Assembly: GCA_022225965.2 (NCBI GenBank)
Contig: JAKJXP020000028.1
Location: forward strand, 62,001 to 126,000
Origin: Diatrype stigma
Taxonomy: Eukaryota; Ascomycota; Sordariomycetes; Xylariales; Diatrypaceae
Direction: 5' to 3'
Length of the DNA stretch: 64,000 nucleotides
Below are positions 23,612 through 35,300 of this stretch, in pieces. A model generated the notes under the pieces. That model saw only the letters and a list, made by a program, of their open reading frames with translations, was not told the origin of the DNA and did not search any database. The number at the start of each line of letters is the position of its first letter. Within the stretch, counting starts at the first letter, position 1. The translations under genes and the position numbers were made by a program.

Positions 23612-25104
23612 TCGGCTTCCTTCTTCGTACCGTACGTGCGTACGAGATGTCGTGCCTAGTTCGAGTACGGAAACAAAATATCATCATCTGACTTCATTGC
23701 GCGTGTTGGGGGTGGGCGGTGTGTGTGTGTGTGTGTGTGCAAAGGCTATATCGATTTCACTGACGGAAGTCAGCTATGTGATGCCGGATGGAGGAGGGAG
23801 ACGGCGCGATGATATCCTCCAAGTCAACCACCCACTCTTCCTCAGTCGTATTGAAATCCAGTACGCCCCGGCCCGGAACCTAGGAATAAGGACTACCTAG
23901 GTAGCAATGCCCTGTTAGCCATAGCACGGGTTTCTATGCCATATGAGCGTAATAAAGATGCGATTCTGTCAATATCGAGTCGATTACGAAAACGAACTTT
24001 CCAATAAAATCCGTTCTGTGGTCCTCGAGCTTCAAATTACCTAGGTAGGCGTAAAATGCCGCCGCGTCACATAGGGTTGGTAATCAATATCTAGCCCTTT
24101 CAAATTACAATCATAGGAAGCAAGAGTATACAGCATAGTTACGTTGGCTTTGGCATTGATCACTTCAGTAGCATGGATGGATCGATCAGGAGTCACGGCT
24201 AAATCACAAGGGAATGATAGGGCCTCATAGTTAACTCAAGAAAACATCGAATCGAGATTCCAACAAGGACTGACTGGCTAGGTTATCCATTCCACCCCCA
24301 TGTGCTTGCTATATGTATATATGTATGGATGTATATATACCCTCCATGGTATACATTTTCTTTTCCTTTCTCCTTTTCCTCTTTTTTTCTTCTCTTTCTT
24401 TTGTTGCCTTTTCCGTGTTACGTGACATCTAAAAAGGGGCTGCTTGCCATGAACTTACATAGCAGTTATAGATTATTGCTTGGTATTCTTTTTCTTCCCT
24501 TCGCACTCCAGTCAGTCATGAACATATCCCAATTCGTTAGCGGCCGGCTTCCTCCCCTGACACCGTTACAAAATTCAAGGTATTCCAACAAAAAAGCAGG
24601 ACTTTTTGCATTGCAAGTCGTCTACCATCTTCTCGCATCTTCTTCTCGCACACATTTCTCAACAAACAAGCGCTGTGCGGGTATTCGCGAGGGGGTGGGG
24701 GCTTTTCTCTGCGTCGCCTAATATCTCATGACAGAACAGAAAATGGTATCTTGGTGTCGTAAAGAAAAGCGTGAAAAAAGGGTGGTTATGTAGGCCAACA
24801 GAGAAGGTACCGTATAGTATCTAATCAGCGAGACCTCTGATTACGGCAAAAGGTAGAGTAACGACAACGAATGCAACCCCAAGATCGAATCGGCGCCTCT
24901 AGGGCCCGAAACATAATGGAAACCAACCCAAACTAGTTTTTCGTTCAAGCATATCCCCCGTATAATTCGTGCGATTCCAGTCGACCGTCGAAGACAAAAC
25001 GCCAAAGTCAAAACGGCAAAACGAAAAACGGGGAGGGGTGACGAGAAAGATCGTTCGTTGCGTATAAAAGGATGGCTCGAAGGGATCAACTATCGTCGTT
25101 CAGT
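23612..25104. other. intergenic region between convergent genes
   Basis: Holds a (GT)n run at about 23719-23739, two ACCTAGGT palindromes (23895, 24039) and a pyrimidine-rich tract at 24355-24410. The frame at 24302-24721 crosses the T/C-rich tract, has no ATG at its 5' end and is not convincing. Confidence 0.55.
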
Positions 25105-28100
25105 TCAGGGCTCCTCAATGATGCCCTCTCCGCTCGCCTCGTCCCTCCATTCCCGACTCTGCTCCGTCAACCGCTTCACGCCGCTAACTCTACCGGCCCA
25201 GAGACCCTCGATGGGTGAACGGAACGTGAATGCTCGCTGGCTACTAATCACGCCAATAGCTTGGAGAACGGCCTTACGGCTATCGCGACCGAAGACAGCC
25301 GGGTGGTTGATCCATTCCAGACTAGCTTCGAGCTCGGCATCGAGGGCTGCGACTGTGTCCGAATCGATACCGGGGGCATGGCCCAAGGAAAGTCCATCGG
25401 TCGATCGAGTACGCGAGATAGGCGGTGGGAAGCCGTTCGGGGCTAGCGAGGTCGGGGAAGGAGAGTTCTTCCGGTCCGGGGTGGTCGACAAAGGCGAGTC
25501 GAGCAAAGAGTTGGTGTTCGGTTTGCTGCCGGGTACGGGTGGGAGAGGGCCAGCGGGAACTGGGGGTAATCCTCCCTTGCCGAGGCCTTTCAAGATCGAT
25601 CTCGTCTCATTCAGGAGCGTATGTGCTCGGTCGTGCTGGCCTCTGCTGACCAAAGTCAATGCTCGGGTGAGCATGTCGGACGTCAAAAGCTCCATACGGC
25701 GTTGGACGATGCTGTGATGCGGTGGGATCGGAGGGTTGTTCTGCCAGGCGGACTTCCTCTGGCTTCCAGCTGCCGGAAGCATCGTGATGGCCAGTAGCGA
25801 CGGCCTAGGGAGGTGCATCATAGTCCCATCCCGAAGGATATCGCCCCAGACAAGGTCGGCTTGGATCAAAGGTAACTCCTCTACCGATAGCGTCCTTTGG
25901 TCGTCTTGGTCCATTGGACCACCCAAAGCTTCTAGGCCAGAGACTATCGTTTCCCATGGATCCTGTGGCAGCTGCTCTTGAGATGTGTTATCTGGAAGGA
26001 TCACAAGCTGGACCAGTACATCCCGTTTGTCGCCAAACCGGAGATCGCCGAGGGAGGCTTCGGCATCACGGCCAGTAGCACGCTTAGTAATTTGCAAAGC
26101 TCCGCTGATCTTGTGGAATCTGGCAGGAGAGCCATCTGGTAGTTTGAGTTTGAGCTTGACGTTTTGATGCGATAGTGATTGCATCGAACCAAGGCATCCG
26201 GCGAGACACTCCCGCAGCATCATCCAGTCCTTGACGTAGGTATACGAAGCTTTAGTCCTGGTGGACAGTTCGATCATAGTATCTGGCTTGTGTGTCATGC
26301 CCAAGCCAAATGAGTGGATTGTTATCCTAGATCCGATTAGTATGAGCGCACAAGGGGTCATAGGAGGGAATGGTCTTACTTAGCAGCTTCTGCCCGCGAG
26401 ACGACGAAGTCCACACTGTCGACATCCGAAGTAGAAGCATCACTGATAAGCATGATGGTAGCAATGGGGTTGTTGTACTTCCGTTGCATGAGGAGGTCCA
26501 TAGCCACATTGGCACCTTCCACAACGTCTGCTCGGTGACTCTTCTGTCCCACGGGTTTGATGGAAGCCAGGACATTGTTCCACCCGTGCCACGCCTTCGT
26601 AGTCATACCCACGATAGGCACACCACCTCCGCCCGAGCCAAATGTAACCAACCCCATACGATCCCGCTCACCCAGAGTCTGGACCATAAATTTCAATGCG
26701 TCCCTGACAAGGTTGATCTTTACACCTTGCATCGACGAGGAGATGGGCACAACCACAACCACATCGATCGGCACGTGGTACGACGAAAGCGGAGCTCTCG
26801 CAACACTCGTGTACTCTGTTGGAGCGGTCGTAACTGACTTAGGCCCTCCCCATGAGGACGAGTTCAACGATGAGACTCGTTGCGGTCGGTGGCCGCGCCC
26901 CCAGTCATCATCATCCGTCTCCGATGCCTCCGCTCGGTCGTAATCGGGACTTCTTACCGGCGAAGTCTCCACTGCGTTGAGATCCAACAGGGCCTGTTGC
27001 CAAAGCTTGAGCTGGTTCCGATTATCGAACCGTAGATGGAATCGAGGAAGCTCAGCGACAGATAGACTAAGGGTCAAGACATTCTCGTCGACCGTGCCAG
27101 TTTCCGAAACCTCGTTGAGATGCTTCTTGATCAAAATCGATCCCTTCAAGGTGACACGCGGTTTCCGAGGTGCACTGGCGGCATCCCAGTTATGGGCGGG
27201 GGCTTTCTTTTCCTTGACGCAAATGAGCATTTCTGCGAACAAGAAGCATTCAAGCTCCTGCCACGAAATCTTATCCTTGCCGACCCGCAGCGTGCCATAC
27301 AACCGCAGCTTGCCGAACCTATTCGCCTTGGTTAGCTGATGGTGTCGATGGCCCAGTCGCATGTTCTCTTACCTGTTGAAGTCCAGCCCATGCCAGTTAT
27401 CCACGCGATTTCGCAGGCTCTCGGTCATCTCTTCGAGGACTTCGGGTGCCTCGTATGGGTAGAAGCGTGGCTTGGAACTCCGCGCTGGGGACGGTGGTCT
27501 TTGGGCAAAGGCCTCTTCTATACGAGCTGGCTGTACCGGCGAGGAGACACCCAGGTCCTCCGGATCCGGTCTCCACTTATTGTCTGGAACCTCTACCGTG
27601 ATGAGACAAGTCAATGTTTGTTGCTGTCGTGATCGGTTGATAGTAGGGAATTCCGACCGCACGGCGACAGACGGAGCCGGTATAGGATTCCGCGTGACGG
27701 GTCTTGGACTGCCAGGTGTGGTCTCCATAGCTTGGAGGTCATAATCATGCCGGCGTGGCGGACCGCTCTGCGTTGTTTCGGGATAACCCGTGGAGGAGGC
27801 TATACCAGTGGCACCAGTGGCCTCGCTATCACTCCGATTATGTCGTGACGAGCCCCCTGCATACCGTTCAGAGCCGTCTCGAGCACTTCCCCGAGCAGCG
27901 CTGTCACGACCATTGCTGTGTGGTATGCTGCGTACATTTGACTCCCCACTTGGTGGTCGTGCTGGGCTTTCCCATTGCGAGGCACTAGGCGTTGGGGTGC
28001 GCAACGACCTGTTCTCGCCAGAAGATGCTGACCGCACCATATTTGTGATTTTTTCTGTGGGGGGATCGATGCTATCAGTATGGCCATTGTCCTCGCAGGC

Positions 28101-28879
28101 CCGAAATTTGGACTCCTTACCGATGTCCAAGACATTTCCTCCGCGGCTCGTGTCTAAATGCAGAGGCGCATTACATGATGGGCAATATTGGGATTCGAAT
28201 TCCCGAATGAATTCGTAGAAGCATGCCTCGTGCGAAACATGGGAGCACGAGAACTGCAAGATTCTCTCACCCCGGAGTGTGTGCTCCAAAGGCTCCTCGC
28301 AAACCGCACATTCACTGCCGACAAATGTCCTTTCCCTCCGCGAGCGACTTCTGTCCGTTGTGGCTGATGCGTACGACATGGCCGTCCCTGATCGTTGTCG
28401 CGGATCGCTCGGGCGTACAGTTTCCTTGGAGGCTGATGAGTTGTAAGAAGTGGTAGAACGATGCGACGGCGCTCGGTAAGGCGATGGGCGGATAGAGCCC
28501 GGTGTAAAGCTATGGCCTAACAGGGTTGAGAATGTTAGAGGTTGGAGGGGCGGCATACAAAAATGAAATGTAGGCAACGACGGCCAAGGACCACATGCAG
28601 GTGACGAATGGGCAAGGAGGTGGGTGTTCGACTAGTTATGACACGGCAAGGCTGGGCTGGACTATGAGACGGTGTTGCTAATCGCGCAGACTTACTCTTT
28701 TCTGGGTATGACGATCCGCTGGTAACACTATTCCAGTCGTCGTCCCCCCTCTTCCGCGCAGACCGATCAGAACGCGAATCTGACAAGCCTAGCCGGCCGA
28801 TATCAAGTAATCCTCTATGATGATCTTTCTGGACAGTGCCGCCAGAGAAGCCGTGTGTCTTGGAGGACCGACTAAACAT
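25105..28879 (-). CDS. RING / PH-like / vWA protein, Ste5/Far1-type scaffold candidate
   Basis: Four exons on the minus strand, 28879-28696, 28516-27373, 27318-26380 and 26326-25105 (introns 179, 54 and 53 bp, all GTAAG..AG), give 1162 residues. A RING-H2 finger lies at 131-176 (C-x2-C-x17-C-x-H-x2-H-x2-C-x12-C-x2-C). A Ser/Arg/Pro-rich region follows. A PH-like fold is likely at about 444-560 (FGKLRLYGTL..., ending in a helix with LKLWQQALLDLN). A vWA domain starts near 626 (PIDVVVVVPISSSMQG). Its MIDAS motif DxSxS reads PxSxS, so the metal-binding Asp is absent. The order RING-H2, PH, vWA is that of yeast Ste5/Far1, scaffolds of the pheromone MAP kinase cascade at the membrane. Role inferred from architecture; a vWA E3 ligase is the alternative. 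The last 300 residues continue the vWA-linked region and then become Pro/Ser-rich. Confidence 0.8.
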
Positions 28880-29362
28880 GTGGTGTGGTTGAGGTGGACA
28901 ATAAGCAAAGCCGCGCAAGGGGCGAGATCAGGCTCCGTTCTTCCCACAGCGGACAAGCCAAAGGTTCCCAGAGGCGCCCTGTTCGGCTGGTGGTGGCAAT
29001 CCAACGGCTGCTGAGGCTTGGTATGACACACCTAAGCCTCGTGTACATGAACGTAATGAAATCAATTGTGTCACACTCCCCTGTTATGCGCAGCCCGGGG
29101 GGCAGTGTTTCAAGAGGGTGGTATTCTTAACGCTTGGGGTGGCGGGAGAGCTTCAGAAGCTGGCAAAGCTGGCAATGAGAGAATGCGTGGTGAGCAAAAG
29201 GGGCCAACTTCGCAATCCTCCACGTTGACGTATCGACTATGTCCGGGTATGGTTGTATTGTACATAAGATACGACACTGAATGGCATGTAGTATGTGCGC
29301 GTGCGGCGCAAGTACGAGGATGCAAGTGAGCGACAGTGAGGGTCAGGGTGAGAGAGTGAGTG

Positions 29363-29408
29363 TGAGGGCGAGGGCGAGGGCGAGGGCGTGGATGAGGGCG
29401 TGGGCGAG
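29363..29408 (+). repeat. GAGGGC hexamer array (G-rich)
   Basis: About seven imperfect copies of GAGGGC/GTGGGC on the plus strand. The regularly spaced GGG runs could form G-quadruplexes. It lies about 500 bp upstream of the RING/PH/vWA start. Confidence 0.8.
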
Positions 29409-29430
29409 AACGACCCTTGAAACTTGGAAG

Positions 29431-29457
29431 CAGCAGCAACAGCAGCAACAGCAGCAA
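29431..29457 (+). repeat. CAG/CAA trinucleotide repeat
   Basis: Nine CAG/CAA triplets in a row. They sit in an ORF without family character, upstream of a minus-strand gene, so are probably non-coding. Confidence 0.85.
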
Positions 29458-30166
29458 GTGCGTCGGAGGAAAGAAAGAGAGAAAGGTCTAGCCCAGCTAG
29501 CGAAACTTGGGAAACTCGCAGTGAGCACTGTCAAGATCGCCGGCGCCGTTCAGACCGTTGTAACCCTACAACTCTGGCCGTGGTGATTTGCCGAGCGTAG
29601 TAAGGGTCAGGGGATCTGTAAACGGGATCGTCTCCAATTATAGCTGGTGGTTGCGGGCTGCGGGTTGCGGGTCGGTTCGGCGGGAGGCCAATTGAGTCTC
29701 GCAATTGGTGGTTGTGTTTTACTAAAAGGGCGATGCGATGGGATGCACCCTTGACCAGTTGAAGAGTCGACGAGGTATACAGGGCAAGGTATGTATGTAA
29801 GTAGGTGCCTGTGAGCCTGTATGTCTACACGTCTGTATGTCTGTATGTATGTATGGGGATGTATGAGCGTAGGAGTGAGCGTGTGAGCGTGTGAGCGTAT
29901 GAGCTATGAGCTTATGAGGTATGAGATGAGGTATGAGGTATGAGCGTATGCGCGTATGCGGTAGGTATCAATCAGTTCAGACAGACACAGCACAGCCAAG
30001 GTACCTCAAGTAGCCTTGTCCATGAGCCAGATGGTATTATTATCGTCTATTATACTTGTAAGAGAAGGGTATCGAGAGTGAGAGTCGCAGCAGTCAGTTC
30101 AGTCATACAGGGAGTGAGAGTTCCGGGTGGCTGGTTTGCCAGAATGATTGGTCGTTTCGTTGGTCG

Positions 30167-30197
30167 CTTGCCTGCCTGCCTGCTTGCTTGCTTGCCT
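30167..30197. repeat. TGCC/TGCT tetranucleotide repeat
   Basis: Tandem tetranucleotides (TGCC then TGCT) in the gene-poor region. Confidence 0.75.
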
Positions 30198-31810
30198 TTC
30201 CTCCGTGATCTCCTTCGTCTTCCTCTCGGTTGGATCCGTCACCGGTAGGTAGGATTTGGCGGTGTTGTGGGATTATGGTATAAGGAACGACGAGACCTGC
30301 TTGGCCGGTTTGGTTTGGTGTATATCGTGTGTATACCTGGGCCTGGGTATTAAAGTTAGGGGGTCCCGGATGGTCCGCAAAGGTCGAAACGATACTACAA
30401 GTATTCCAAGAAAGAAACAGAAACAGAATATTAACGTGGCCAGCTTCCACTTCAGAGTCGGGAAACAGAAAGTGCGTGCATAGTAGTTGGAAGACGGACA
30501 CTTTTTCCTTCTTCTCGGCTTCTTCACGCTGCCTTCCGTCTAACCCCCTTTCTGGTTACAGTACGATGTAAAACGACGGTACCTAAAACGACCAGGGCAG
30601 ACCCGCGGACTGTGGGCTGTATGTAGGTACCACAGTACCATAGCACATAGTAGTCGGGCAGTAAGCTGGCTGGACAGGCTAGAAAATTGGGAATTGAGCC
30701 CTCACTAATGATCTTTAGGGTAGATTTCCCGACCTGAGATGACACCGGGAGCCAAGCACATTAGCGAACCCTGATTCCTATTAGCACATAATCCTTCGTC
30801 GACGGCAATGTATTGGTCTGTCTGTCAACCCATCTCGTTCCCCTCCGCGCTCCCAAGGCCCTCCAGCTAGTCACCTAGGTAGTCCCAGGTAGTCCTTGGT
30901 AGTCTCTATCGCAGCTCCAAAGCAGCTCCTACTAATACTACGTGATACCCACACAGAAATGAGGTGGGTACTAGGGGATGCTCGATGTGGATATGGCGCG
31001 GAGAAGACATGGGTATGTCGGTAGGTACTCCTGCAGGCCCTGTATTGCATGGCTGTATGGCCGTACGGCTGTATGGCTGTATGGCTGTAATATGCCTGTA
31101 GCTTGCTGCTAACGACATGTGCGTGCGTCGGTAAGTTAGGTATGGTCTACAGATGCATGCGTGATCTTGTGCATGCCTCTTACTAGGTAGGTAGTTTTCC
31201 TTCGCCCTTTCTGGAGAAACCTGCCAAGCGAGTTGCCCCGTTACAGGATTCTGTCCAAGCAGCAGTTCAGGGGATAGTTCTATAGGTATGTATGTACTTT
31301 GTATATACTATAGTAGTCACTGGTCAGGCAGCTGAAAAGGGCGAAAGGGCTGAGACGCCCTCAGAACGCTCTAGTTACAGCCCTAACTACATATAACGTA
31401 AGTAGTAGGCACGTAGGAAGGTAGGAAAAGTTCTTAGCGCCCCCGGCCTAGTTGCATAGTCCGGACTGTCCAATCTCACGATACAGATACGCTTGAAGTA
31501 AGCGGGTGGCTAAGAACAAGAATGCGTTCATGATGTATTCCTTGAGTGTTATTCCCATCTCTTGGGCCGTTCCCATAGGCAGCTCGAGATCTCTTGACCC
31601 GCAGAATGGTCGACGTACATACAGTAGACTAGTAAATAGTCAATGGGTGCATGAACAAGGTCCCAAGGGTATCCCCTGAACCCCTGGTGGCCAGATACTA
31701 CTATAGTACCTATGTAGGTAGTTTACCACCACCTGGCCACCCTGCCCACCCAGCTGCCCAAGTTTTACGGTACATATGCTACCATGTCAGACAGCAGAAG
31801 AAAACCTGTC

Positions 31811-31846
31811 ACATACTTCGTAGTACAGACATACTTCGTAGTACAG
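31811..31846. repeat. perfect 18-bp tandem duplication
   Basis: ACATACTTCGTAGTACAG occurs at 31811-31828 and again at 31829-31846 without mismatch; non-coding. Confidence 0.9.
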
Positions 31847-32302
31847 GTAAATAGTCACGTAGTAGAAAGGGTGAATGTAAGTGTGAGTGTGATGGTGAAA
31901 CTGACGAGATGCTGTTGAAGATGGATTAAGTCCTTCATCATACTTCGTACTGCGCAATAAATCAAATAACTAGTTCGCAATACGCAATACGCAATACGCA
32001 AATGTGCGTCAGAGTTGTGATTCGTTCCCAATCATTTGATTAATCCTTACCATGAAGTGGTTCGTGCTCGCGCACGGTGACGGGGTAAACTTATCGTTAG
32101 TTATAATCCATGCGCATACGCATGTATGCACGCACGTATGCACGGCTGCATGATAGCATGATACCCATGGCATGATACTACATATGTAGCATGGCCTGGC
32201 AGCATAGGTCAGGATTTCTCGCTATCGAGGCCAATCAAGCCTGCGACAAGATCATCCGGGCCGTCTCGCTACGCCCAAAGCCAGTCTTGGAGGTTGTCTA
32301 GG

Positions 32303-32333
32303 ACACCCGCAGAACACCCGCAGAACACCCGCA
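32303..32333. repeat. 11-bp tandem triplicate
   Basis: Three copies of ACACCCGCAGA (the last partial) in non-coding DNA. Confidence 0.85.
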
Positions 32334-35300
32334 CATCCCCTTCCAAGTGCTATTATATAATTATGTTTCTAGGTAGTTCGTTGTTACTAATAAACCCGTA
32401 CGCTTCAGGCTTCGTATATCACGTGAGATTAATCAAGAGAATTAAGATCATAGGAATGAATCCCGAATCTCTCTTAATGTAACTATTCCTTCTTTCGCCA
32501 TCAAGGTCAAGCTCATCGCGTTTACGTCGCACTCATAGGGACTCGGAAATAACTATCGTGAAGTCTATGCGTCATCTACGTAAGCAGTCGGTCTATGGTT
32601 CTAGACGCTAACTAGGTAAATACTAAAAGCTCGGCTTATTCTCGCCACTTTTACTATGTACAGTAGTAGTAGGAACAGGAAGAAACTAAACAAGTATCTA
32701 GCTACAAATACGATGTTCGTTTGTAAGGTACTCACATAAGATTATTCATACTGCTGTGCCTTTCCATGGGTTTGAGGCTATACGTATATTGAGTAATTAC
32801 ATATAGGGTTCCATAGTTAGTATGAGCTGCTATCAGACTGCACGTGGCATAAACAGAGATCGGACGACATGCATGCAGCCCGTCAGCCGGTCAGTCGTCA
32901 GCTAGTCAGTCAGCATGTAGTCACATTGGAATGTAGTCACTTTAGACTAATTGATAATGTGCTACTGCAAGCCACATGGAGATTTTATTTGCCGTATCGG
33001 AGATGAGAAAAAACACATGGGTAAGGGATACATTGTAGAAACCTCATCATGTTACCTACTAGAAGATTTTCTGGATCTGCCGTGGTAACCGTGCAGGCTG
33101 TGCAACTGCGCTGCTGCGTAGAGGCCGCAACGGCCGAAGGAGGGCCAGATAGGACCAGATAGGGCCCTGAGCTTTACACGAACAAACATTAGACTGGGTA
33201 CATGGGGCGGACATTGGGCCTATGTATGTTCCATCTTTGCACGTAAGCTTTTGTGTGAACTGAGGTTTGGTCAAGGAAACAAACTAGTTATCATCAGGTC
33301 AGCTATCACATACGAGGGCGCTCTCGAATCGATCGATCGGACCAAGCATCGATATAAACACGTTCATTGCACCAGCGTTGACGACAACCTCCCGATAGTT
33401 ATGTAGCAAAGTATCTCTTTCCCAAAAGATAGAAATAGTAGTTAGGTGATACTTAAGTACCCGCAGTCACACACAGGCAGACCGGGAGGCTGGGCACCCC
33501 GGATGTTGATAAACGGCGGCTATGCCGACTCGAGCTACCATCGGAGATGACTATGGTCAAAGCAAAGAAGCAGGGTTCAAACGCGCAGAGCAGCACAGGC
33601 CGGAACTGACATAATACAGTCCATGTTAGAGAAGCTTTGTTGCATCTACTGTATGCCAAATCGTCTATTCTACTACAGCCAGTCCACAGAAAAAGCTACA
33701 CATCTGTAATATCTCGGCGCATTGTGGGGAGGCGTTGGCTGGTCCACGTGTGGTCATGAAACCAAAACAAACCCAGTATCCAGACAGTTGGAAACGATCA
33801 ATTAATAACGGAGATCTGGGCAAGGGCTAATATACAGTAGGTAGTCCACCCAACTAAGAAAAGAAGCAAGCGGACGTGCTTCGGCTGGCCCGAACAGAAG
33901 TCACCTGGACATGAACCACCAAAACATACCCAAGCAGACCTGCATATTCAGAAGCGGAGTGCACAGCTTTGCCTTCGAAGTCGTATTTGGGTAGCAATCG
34001 GTACTCTACCTACACCCATACTTTTTGATATCTCCAAACCCGTTTCGGTCAATCTCTCACTGTACGCTCTACCAGTTCTCTTCAAGGCCCAATCAGACAC
34101 CCCTCCCAGCAAGGTGGTCGGCTGTTCAAGTGCGTCGACAGGTTTTCTAGAACGATATATGTTTGCCTTCGCCGGTAGAATATCACTAGACCCTTTGGTA
34201 GTATAACAAGCATGATACTAGCCGACGACGAGCGATCGTCAGCCAGATGGAAAGACCTCTACCGAGTATGTATAATGAACCATTCCCACGGGACGGTCAG
34301 GAAGCATCATGCGATCAAGTATGCTCTTATAAGGAACTGCTAACTGTATCGGTATCGCAATTTCCAACGGGCATACATACTTTCGTGACATTGTTACCTA
34401 GCCGATGTGACCTGGTCATAGACACAACAAATTCAATGTGTGATGGGATCCTATGATAGAACTTGTGATATATCTCGGCAAGGAATCTCGAACTATTTCC
34501 TAGCGCCCCAATACCCTGCGATGTTTAGTTCCTATTAGTGAGGTGTGGATGTGGGATATTCGTTACAAGAATCATGATGCCTGCCGAAGGCACAGTCATC
34601 CTTCGGACGTATATATAAGCGCCATCCCTAATTGTGAGCCAACCAGGTAGAGCCATCATGACATCTCGAAGCTGATAAGCTACGTATATTACGCCCGTTT
34701 GCTGCCCGGTAGTTGCGGCTTCCGATGGACGCGGTACTTGAAAGCCGACGACACAGGGGTGTGCTACTGTTCCTGAATATATGCAGGGCTTAAGCACATG
34801 ACGGAAATCCTTCTAGAACGAGGCATGAGTCTAACCCAGTCGGTACCTTCAGGTTTCACATACGGATTAGTTGCACTCGGCATGCCCATTTAAGTATGCA
34901 TGACATTGGCTTAGTAGCGCTTGGGCTTTTGTATTTTCATCAACTCGAGGCGTTAGGGCTTAATACGTTGGCGTTATAGGCCTGGGTGATGAAAGTTCCA
35001 TGAGTATGATACTCGATCCGTTCAATCGCGTTCAATCCAGAGCCGGACAAGTTACCTAGGTAGGCATGTATCACACCGCGATATAAGGACTTGGCCTTGG
35101 TATCACAACTTTATCTCATCTCATGTCCCCCCTCCCTCTTCTCTTATAGTCCTAGGCGGTCTCCCTATACCTTCTCTCCACCACACGTACTTTCTCTCCA
35201 CGCAGGATAGGAGCTTGTAGTATAAACCCCACCAGCTTGCCCATAGCCCTACTTGGCTTCAGACCACCAACTACCTAGTCAACTTCAGGACGGAAGAAGA

